A stretch of 64,000 nt of DNA from Bordetella parapertussis (GTDB taxonomy: Bacteria > Pseudomonadota > Gammaproteobacteria > Burkholderiales > Burkholderiaceae_A). Shown piece after piece: positions 58,351 to 64,000 of the stretch; position 1 is the stretch's first letter, and every line of letters begins with the position of its first letter. The translations under genes and the position numbers were made by a program. The stretch is from NCBI GenBank assembly GCA_945862985.1, contig CAMAZF010000001.1:124001-188000 (forward strand), read 5' to 3'. The notes under the pieces were generated by a model. The model made no database searches and was not told the DNA's origin. It saw nothing but the letters and a program-made list of their open reading frames with translations.

Positions 58351-60516
58351 TCAATTTTCTGCCACCTGCGGCAAGAGCGCAAATGAGAACTCCGCGCGGG
58401 TGCCCAGCACCTGCGCATCCTCCGAGCGAAGGGTCACAAGAGACACCTCTGCATGATTCTCCTGGGCAATTTTCTGCACCACCGCCAGACCCAGACCAGA
58501 ACCCTTGGCCTTGGTGGTGACATAGGGCTCAAAGACCCGATGAGCAAACTCGGGAGCAAGGCCAGGGCCATTGTCATCCACACGCAATAAAACACGACCA
58601 TCTCGCACCAACACCGAGACCAGAACCTCTGGCTGCGTCACCGTCTCAACCGCATCCTGCGCATTCTGGATGAGATTGTGGATCACCTGAAGCATCTGTC
58701 CACGGTCTGCGAAAACCTGGGCAGTTGAACTCAGCGTATCCACGCGCACCCGAGGATCGGATGCATAGAGCGTCATCACCTCTTCTACCAAGTCTGCCAA
58801 CGAAAACCGCGTCGGAGCGGCATCAGGCAGGCGAGCGTAATTTCGAAATGCATCCACCATGGTCTTAAGCGCAGACACCTGGTCGACAATGGTCTGTGCC
58901 GACTTGGTGAGCAGCTCCCTCTGAGTGGGCGTCAGGCTCGGCGCCAACTTGCGCTCAAGCCGCTCTGCCGAGAGCTGAATGGGTGTGAGCGGATTCTTAA
59001 TCTCATGTGCAAGTCGTCTGGCCATGTCAGACCAAGTCTTGGCCCGCTGTGCAGCCAGCAGCTCACCAATATCATCCACCACGACCACCCAAGTCGCTCC
59101 AAAATGCCCCCCGTCTTCTGAGAGCCGCGCAACATTGACCAGCAACGAACGGAAACTGCCGTCCGAGATCTGACACTCCAGCTGATGCTGAGCCCGAAGC
59201 GAGCCTGAAGCTTGTAGGTCGCGCATCAAGCTCACCAATGGCCCATAGGCATCCCAGTTCGAGACACTCTCCCCAAGCGCCGTATCCAAGGGCCGACCCA
59301 GCACCCGTTCCGCACTGGGGTTGTATTGCCGCAGGCGCAGATCAGCATCCAGGACCAAGACACCCGTTGAGAGCGTCTCGAGCATCTGCTCAAGGAACTG
59401 AAGGCTGAGTTCACGCTGCGCCTCACTCTCAGCAGCCAGCTGCTGGGCATCCTTTAGCTGGGCCGTCATCTGGTTGAAGGAGCGAATCAAGTCGTTGAGT
59501 TCATGGTCGACCAAGTCTTCACGCAGTCTGGGGTAATCCCCCCCCGCCACCGCACGGGTTGCCCGCTCGAGAGCACGCAATGGGCCAGCAAGCCAGCCGC
59601 TGAGTAAGACTGCTATCGAGAGCGCACCGAAGACCGCCAATAACAAAGCCAAAGAGAGCGTGACACCATAAATCCGACGAATGCCCTGCTTACCCAGTCC
59701 AAGCTGCTGGTAGTCATTAAGTCCACGGTTGAGATCATCGATGTGCTGAGCCAGTCGAGTGGGCACTGGCTCGAGCCATTGAACCATCCGAACGGGATCC
59801 TGACTCCATTCCTTTCGAACGGAGACTGCCAATGCGCGAGTCTGCAACGCCGATGGGTCGCTGCCGACGGCGGGCTCGACAATGGCAAACTGGCGAGCCG
59901 TTCTTGCACGAGACAAAGCCTCAGGAGACGGCAGGTCGGGCACCAGGCGAAAGAGTGTCGCACTGCGAATGGCGAGGACTTTACCCTGGGTGTTGAGAAC
60001 CATGACCTCAGCCTGTGGGCGCCCCTCAAGAGCCAGCTCAATCAATGCATTGAGCTCGGAGTCCGGGACGGTCTCAATGGCAAGTGCAAGACGCCGAGCG
60101 TTGTTCAGCGCCTCTAGCTTGAAAGACTCCACCGTGGCTCGGCCTAGGTCTGCCCCCGACTGGAGAGCCCCTTCCACACTCTGAGAAAACCAGCTGTCAA
60201 TGGTTCTGGCAAGAAACTGAACGGAGACCAGAGAGACCAGGGCCACAGGAAGAATGCCCATCAGCGTCAGTGCCGTGGCCAACCGAATGGTCAAACGAGC
60301 ACCAAACTCTCGGCGACGATAGCGACCCCAAGCCTTCGCAACCATGGCAATTGCCATCACCGCCATGACCACCACCAGGGCTAGGTTGGCCGCAACCAGA
60401 ATCGGATACACCTCATCAAGCCGGCTCTCAAGGCCTGAAGCCATAGAGAGGACCGCCAACATCCCCCCGGCAAAGGCAAACACCAACAGCAAGGCGAGTC
60501 GAAAGGCGAAGGTCAT
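58351..60516 (-). CDS. NtrY-like sensor histidine kinase
   Basis: Membrane kinase of 721 residues. Hydrophobic helices lie in the first ~90 residues, then a large extracytoplasmic region, another helix pair (LSLALLLAVFGALSIAVLL), a HAMP domain, a PAS domain (FLEQMLETLSTGVLVLDADLR), HisKA with His504 in ARRLAHEIKNPL, and an ATPase domain with NAQDAVE and DNGPGL. The overall layout is NtrY. ATG 60516 leaves 13 bases after the DUF4390 gene; an earlier ATG at 60573 would overlap it. Confidence 0.92.
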   Translation of the reverse strand: MTFAFRLALLLVFAFAGGMLAVLSMASGLESRLDEVYPILVAANLALVVVMAVMAIAMVAKAWGRYRRREFGARLTIRLATALTLMGILPVALVSLVSVQFLARTIDSWFSQSVEGALQSGADLGRATVESFKLEALNNARRLALAIETVPDSELNALIELALEGRPQAEVMVLNTQGKVLAIRSATLFRLVPDLPSPEALSRARTARQFAIVEPAVGSDPSALQTRALAVSVRKEWSQDPVRMVQWLEPVPTRLAQHIDDLNRGLNDYQQLGLGKQGIRRIYGVTLSLALLLAVFGALSIAVLLSGWLAGPLRALERATRAVAGGDYPRLREDLVDHELNDLIRSFNQMTAQLKDAQQLAAESEAQRELSLQFLEQMLETLSTGVLVLDADLRLRQYNPSAERVLGRPLDTALGESVSNWDAYGPLVSLMRDLQASGSLRAQHQLECQISDGSFRSLLVNVARLSEDGGHFGATWVVVVDDIGELLAAQRAKTWSDMARRLAHEIKNPLTPIQLSAERLERKLAPSLTPTQRELLTKSAQTIVDQVSALKTMVDAFRNYARLPDAAPTRFSLADLVEEVMTLYASDPRVRVDTLSSTAQVFADRGQMLQVIHNLIQNAQDAVETVTQPEVLVSVLVRDGRVLLRVDDNGPGLAPEFAHRVFEPYVTTKAKGSGLGLAVVQKIAQENHAEVSLVTLRSEDAQVLGTRAEFSFALLPQVAEN

Positions 60517-60529
60517 GTCTTCAAATGCC

Positions 60530-61216
60530 TCAGGGCGCCTGTGCGTCGCCGATTCGAGACCATCCCGAATCAAAAGCCCATTGCTCGCTGGTGAGTGCGG
60601 TCACTTGGATGGCCTTGGGCAACGCGCCCAAATCCAGAGACAGCCTGATGCGGTGCAACCCCCCTTTTGGAATCCCTTGTCCCGGACTGGCCACCCGCCA
60701 ACCCTTGACGGCAAGACTGGCGCGAAGTGCCTCACCAAAATCGGAGTAGACCAGTGGCGTGGCCCCGTCAATCGTGACTCGGAACTGACGAGTCAACGGG
60801 TGAAACACCAGGTCCGCAGATCGTGTTCGGCTGTAAACCAGACGATCCCACCACCACCATCTCGGCTGCAGCGCCTGAAAGGAAGACAGAAATCGGAGGG
60901 GCACTCCCCGTTCGATGGCTTGAATCAACGCTGCACTCAGCGTGACCTGAACTTGCCCTGACACCACGACACCTTCGATCGGGTCATCAATCAGAACCAG
61001 CTCACTCAATTGGACGCTCGGGACCCGAGGCGCAGCCTTGGCGGCTGGCTCCGAAGCATGACCCAGTTGCGTCTGAGCCCCCAGGAGACAAGCCAGGAGG
61101 ACTCGTAAGAGGGACGCTATGCCCGCTTGCGTAAGCGAGCCACGAAAAAACCATCCCCGACGCGCTCGCCCTCGGCCATCAGAAGTCCCGGCGCAGAAAG
61201 CCGATCGACATGACAT
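60530..61216 (-). CDS. DUF4390 domain-containing protein
   Basis: Protein of unknown function, up to 228 residues. A hydrophobic stretch (IASLLRVLLACLLGAQTQLGHA, about 33-54) looks like a signal peptide, followed by the DUF4390 domain with GVPLRFLSSFQALQPRWWWWDR and WRVASPGQGIPKGGLHRIRL. The only standard start codon before the signal is ATG 61216, which overlaps rsmB by 100 bases and puts about 30 residues before the signal; a non-standard start nearer 61130 is possible. DUF4390 genes commonly sit between rsmB and ntrY in betaproteobacteria. Confidence 0.78.
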   Translation of the reverse strand: MSCRSAFCAGTSDGRGRARRGWFFRGSLTQAGIASLLRVLLACLLGAQTQLGHASEPAAKAAPRVPSVQLSELVLIDDPIEGVVVSGQVQVTLSAALIQAIERGVPLRFLSSFQALQPRWWWWDRLVYSRTRSADLVFHPLTRQFRVTIDGATPLVYSDFGEALRASLAVKGWRVASPGQGIPKGGLHRIRLSLDLGALPKAIQVTALTSEQWAFDSGWSRIGDAQAP

Positions 61217-62337
61217 CCCTCATTCTGCCATCTCTGAATCAATTCCTCGCCCTCATGAACAAACACTGAGCAGGTCACCACAAGTGCCTCACCACCCGGT
61301 TTGAGTCGGGGCCAGGCGCTCCTGAGGATCTCCCACTGAAGCGCACTCAATTCCTTCAATTGAGCCGGGCTTCGCCGCCAGGGAATGTCGGGGTGGCGAC
61401 GCACAACACCCGAGGCAGAACACGGTAGATCCAAAATAAGGTGGTCAAACTCAGTGGGCCAAGCGCTGGGCCAGGGCTGATCTGCAGTGGGGTCATAGAC
61501 CTGAACATCTACCCGCCCGAGCAGCTGTTGACGAATTCTCTTCCAGTCCATTTCCAGCCGTTCCAAGCGACTTGCAGAAGCATCGCTCGCATAGACCGAG
61601 ACCATCGCCTGTTCTGCCGCAAGAAAGGTCTTGCCGCCCGGGGCTGCGCAGACATCCCAGACGGTCTGCCCGGATTGAAGGGACAGCCAGCCAAAGCAAC
61701 GCTGGGCTGACACGTCTTGAACTCGGAACCATCCTTCTGCAAACCCCGGAAGCTGCGTCACCGATCGGGGGGGCTCAAGATGAAATGCCTGAGGAAGCGC
61801 TGGGCCCACAGACCAAGGCCTAAGGCCCTGTGCTTCAAGGGCTTGGATCCAAGCCTGACGCTGGTTTTTGGGACCGATATAACGAACCGTGAGAGGGGGA
61901 TGCCGCTGCTGATGATCCAGCCAAGGTTCTGTTCGCGATTGAAGGCTGGCTCGCATCTCATCGATCCACCATTGAGGAGCATTCCATCGAGCCATGGGGT
62001 GATGGAGATCCTGCGCAGCAGCCAAGGGGTCTGACAGGGTCTGACGCAAAATGGCGTTGACAAATCGCGCCCCGGGCACGCCAGACCATTCCTCAGCGGC
62101 CTTGACAGCCTGGTTCACGATGAGTGCTGGCGGCCGATAGTTTCTGCGCAACGCACCAAACACCACGCTCAGCAACATCGAGAGGCCTGGATCTGGCCGC
62201 CGCTTGGCAAGACGTTCAAGTCGAACCTGAGTCAAACCCAAGCTTCTTAAGCCGGCATAGAGCAGATCTGTTTCAGCGGCAGACAGTGGTAACAAAGCAC
62301 CGGTTTTTTCAGCTCGATCAGTGACGATCCTGCGCAT
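61117..62337 (-). CDS. rsmB: 16S rRNA m5C967 methyltransferase RsmB
   Basis: Methylates cytosine 967 of 16S rRNA. The N-terminal NusB-like half (NAILRQTLSDP) is followed by the SAM domain: CAAPGGKT at 230-237, catalytic Cys306 in LDLPCSASGVVRRHPDI and Cys356 in VTCSVFVHEGEE. From ATG 62337 it is 406 residues. The frame stays open upstream into fmt without another ATG/GTG/TTG, so the true N-terminus may be longer. Fmt-rsmB neighbourhood is conserved in many bacteria. Confidence 0.92.
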   Translation of the reverse strand: MRRIVTDRAEKTGALLPLSAAETDLLYAGLRSLGLTQVRLERLAKRRPDPGLSMLLSVVFGALRRNYRPPALIVNQAVKAAEEWSGVPGARFVNAILRQTLSDPLAAAQDLHHPMARWNAPQWWIDEMRASLQSRTEPWLDHQQRHPPLTVRYIGPKNQRQAWIQALEAQGLRPWSVGPALPQAFHLEPPRSVTQLPGFAEGWFRVQDVSAQRCFGWLSLQSGQTVWDVCAAPGGKTFLAAEQAMVSVYASDASASRLERLEMDWKRIRQQLLGRVDVQVYDPTADQPWPSAWPTEFDHLILDLPCSASGVVRRHPDIPWRRSPAQLKELSALQWEILRSAWPRLKPGGEALVVTCSVFVHEGEELIQRWQNEGCHVDRLSAPGLLMAEGERVGDGFFVARLRKRA

Positions 62338-62402
62338 CTGCTGGGCTGCCTGGCGAAATTCCTTCCAGAGTGCAGCGCGCTGAACACCCGATGCGTCGAT
62401 GC

Positions 62403-63380
62403 TCAGCTCGAGGCTCCAAACACTTCAGAAGAGGTGAGACCCATCGCACGCGCCACCACTGCCGCAGGCTGTGGCTTCGAGCCCGGCCGCTGCAACCAGG
62501 AGAGTCCAAGCAAACCTTGCGCACACGCAACGACGATGCCGGAGTCTGCAGCCCCGATGTTCACGACCGCACCGGGAGCTCCCCATTGCCCGAGCCGCTC
62601 GATCACACAGGCGCCCCCCAGTTTCATGGCTTCCCCACGCAATTCAGAGACCGCTCCAGGCGTCGATTCAAGCGCGCGAATTTGGTCTGCAACCTGTTGA
62701 GCGGAACGATCAAATCGCACACGGCGATCCTCTGCAGTCAGTTTGTGAGCATAAGTGGTGCCCTCCTCGGACTGAGGCTCTGGAGCAAAGTTCTCAAACG
62801 GAGGGTTCTCTAGGAAAGCCACCAGCTGCCGAGCACCGAGTTCAGCCAGCCGAGATTGGAGCTGAGACCCCGTCTCTTGAGGACCGATGAAGAGCGACTC
62901 ACGAGACCAGACGGGACCGGTGTCCAGCCCGGCCTCCATTTGCATGATGCACACCCCGGTCTCGGTGTCACCCGCTTCGATGGCCCGTTGAATCGGGGCT
63001 GCTCCGCGCCACCGAGGCAACAATGACGCATGCACATTAATGCAACCCCACCGAGGCATCGCCAAAACCTCCGAAGGCAGAATGAGTCCGTAGGCCACTA
63101 CGATCAACAGATCGAGCTCCATCGCTCGGAGCATCCGCTGAGCCTCCAGGCCCCCCTCTCGATCCGCACGAAAACTCAGGGGGTGATACAGGGGAAGTTG
63201 CAACGATTTTGCACATTCGCTCACCGGGCTCGGCGTGAGCTTTCGACCCCGTCCAGCAGCCCGATCAGGCTGAGAGAAGACCGCATCCAGCGTATGCAGC
63301 GGGGCCTCACGCACAAACTGCGCGAGCACCTGAAGATGATGAGCTGCAAATGCAGGCGTTCCTGCAAACCCGATGCGCAT
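62403..63380 (-). CDS. fmt: Methionyl-tRNA formyltransferase
   Basis: Formylates initiator Met-tRNA with 10-formyl-THF. The 325-residue protein shows catalytic Asn115 and His117 in NVHASLLPRWRGAAPIQRAI and Asp153 in GLDTGPV, plus the C-terminal tRNA-binding OB domain. It begins three bases after the def stop; the pair adds and later removes the formyl group. Confidence 0.96.
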   Translation of the reverse strand: MRIGFAGTPAFAAHHLQVLAQFVREAPLHTLDAVFSQPDRAAGRGRKLTPSPVSECAKSLQLPLYHPLSFRADREGGLEAQRMLRAMELDLLIVVAYGLILPSEVLAMPRWGCINVHASLLPRWRGAAPIQRAIEAGDTETGVCIMQMEAGLDTGPVWSRESLFIGPQETGSQLQSRLAELGARQLVAFLENPPFENFAPEPQSEEGTTYAHKLTAEDRRVRFDRSAQQVADQIRALESTPGAVSELRGEAMKLGGACVIERLGQWGAPGAVVNIGAADSGIVVACAQGLLGLSWLQRPGSKPQPAAVVARAMGLTSSEVFGASS

Positions 63381-63383
63381 GCG

Positions 63384-63920
63384 CTAAGCGGTCAGAGGCG
63401 CTGACTGCCTCAGCTTCTTTTGCTCTCTCTGTTCCTTGAGAAGGCGATCTCTGAGGCGCGTCTGCTTGAGCCTCGAGAGATAGTCCACAAAAACCTTGCC
63501 GGACAGGTGATCCATCTCGTGCTGGATGCAGACCGATAAGAGGCCATCGGCTTGCAGCTCAAAAAAAGTGCCGTCCACCCGCTGAGCCCGGACCACGATC
63601 ACGTCCGGCCGCTCTACCTCATCAAATACACCCGGAACAGACAGACAGCCCTCTTGATAAACCTTGACCTCTTGACTCTTGGAGAGGATCTCCGAGTTGA
63701 TGAACACCATGGGATCGCTGTGATCCTCCGTCAGATCGATCACGATCACCTGTTCATGGACGTCCACCTGAGTGGCAGCCAAGCCAATGCCCGGCGCGGC
63801 ATACATGGTTTCAAACATATCCGCCACCAAGGCCTTGAGTCGCTCATCGAAGTGACTCACCGGCTTGGCCACCGTGCGGAGCCGAGGATCTGGATAGTGA
63901 AGAATGGATAAGAGCGCCAT
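63384..63920 (-). CDS. def: Peptide deformylase
   Basis: Removes the formyl group from new proteins. The 178-residue metalloenzyme has all three motifs: GIGLAATQ at 44-51, EGCLSVPG with metal ligand Cys92, and HEMDH at 134-138 (His134, Glu135, His138). It is the first gene of the leftward def-fmt-rsmB-DUF4390-ntrY-regulator-trkA-trkH run. No strong ribosome site is visible. Confidence 0.96.
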   Translation of the reverse strand: MALLSILHYPDPRLRTVAKPVSHFDERLKALVADMFETMYAAPGIGLAATQVDVHEQVIVIDLTEDHSDPMVFINSEILSKSQEVKVYQEGCLSVPGVFDEVERPDVIVVRAQRVDGTFFELQADGLLSVCIQHEMDHLSGKVFVDYLSRLKQTRLRDRLLKEQREQKKLRQSAPLTA

Positions 63921-63985
63921 ACGAATGGAGATTGCTTAAAGGTGAATGCGCACTAGCCTAGAGGGTTTTTCTCTTGGAGGCGAGT

Positions 63986-64000
63986 ATGCAAACTCAAATT
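63986..64000 (+). CDS. Start of an unidentified gene (partial)
   Basis: An ATG at 63986 follows a strong GGAGG (63976-63980) at correct spacing and reads MQTQI to the window edge. It is divergent from def across 65 bases. Five residues are too few to identify the product. Confidence 0.4.

Overview
The window is core chromosome of a betaproteobacterium, most likely order Burkholderiales. The evidence is the gene content and order: TorF-type porin-glnK-amtB-gshA-gshB-EIIA-ptsH-ptsI, metX-metW, aceK, an SAH riboswitch before ahcY-metF, folB-ttcA-ubiB, and gatCAB divergent from mreBCD-mrdA-rodA. Base composition is moderately GC-rich (about 60% by eye) and even throughout. I see no insertion sequence, prophage, CRISPR array, rRNA or tRNA gene. 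Coding density is extreme: no intergenic stretch exceeds about 210 bases, and the two longest gaps hold a riboswitch and a nitrogen-type enhancer/promoter.

Layout. 1-3584: metK, SAH riboswitch, ahcY, metF (SAM cycle and one-carbon supply). 3554-8223: 5-formyl-THF cyclo-ligase (-), then slt, an NDUFA9-like NAD(P)-binding protein and cca (+). 8173-18212: a MidA-like methyltransferase (-), then a long + run: pteridine-reductase-like SDR, folB, ttcA, ubiB, sodium:solute symporter, glmU, glmS, UspA. 18155-21810: xthA (-), pyrE (+), M48 protease (-), AmpG-like permease (+). 21758-25076: gatB, gatA, gatC (-). 25141-38765: mreB-mreC-mreD-mrdA-rodA, aceK, GMC oxidoreductase, MBL hydrolase and full-length metH (+). 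38778-42802: DUF1840 protein (-), lipoprotein and MFS (+), comM and ubiK (-). 43014-50413: porin, PII protein and ammonium transporter, a strong terminator, then glutathione synthesis and a PTS phosphorelay (+). 50399-54811: LuxR-type HTH (-), metX-metW-hbd-MFS (+). 54768-63920: def-fmt-rsmB-DUF4390-ntrY-response regulator-trkA-trkH, all on -. A start codon at 63986 begins another gene.

How the genes work together. The methionine/SAM/folate cycle is spread over several blocks (metK, ahcY, metF, metH, metX, metW, 5-formyl-THF cyclo-ligase, folB, fmt). Envelope growth is served by glmU/glmS, mreBCD-mrdA-rodA, slt and ampG. Nitrogen input is the porin-glnK-amtB unit, which carries a convincing sigma-54 promoter at 42965-42980 with two NtrC-like sites near -109 and -151. 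Trk potassium uptake is co-transcribed with an NtrY-like kinase and a response regulator that lacks the sigma-54-activating ATPase domain.

I found no unknown multi-gene system. The most interesting signals are: (1) -10-like hexamers placed 6-8 bases before the start codon of eight genes without a Shine-Dalgarno sequence, suggesting leaderless mRNAs; (2) 3'-end coding overlap in eight of nine convergent gene pairs; (3) the nitrogen enhancer/promoter; (4) the riboswitch; and (5) several domain losses (CCA enzyme without the HD motif, NtrX-like regulator without AAA+, LuxR protein without a receiver). Start sites marked uncertain are judgement calls from the sequence alone.
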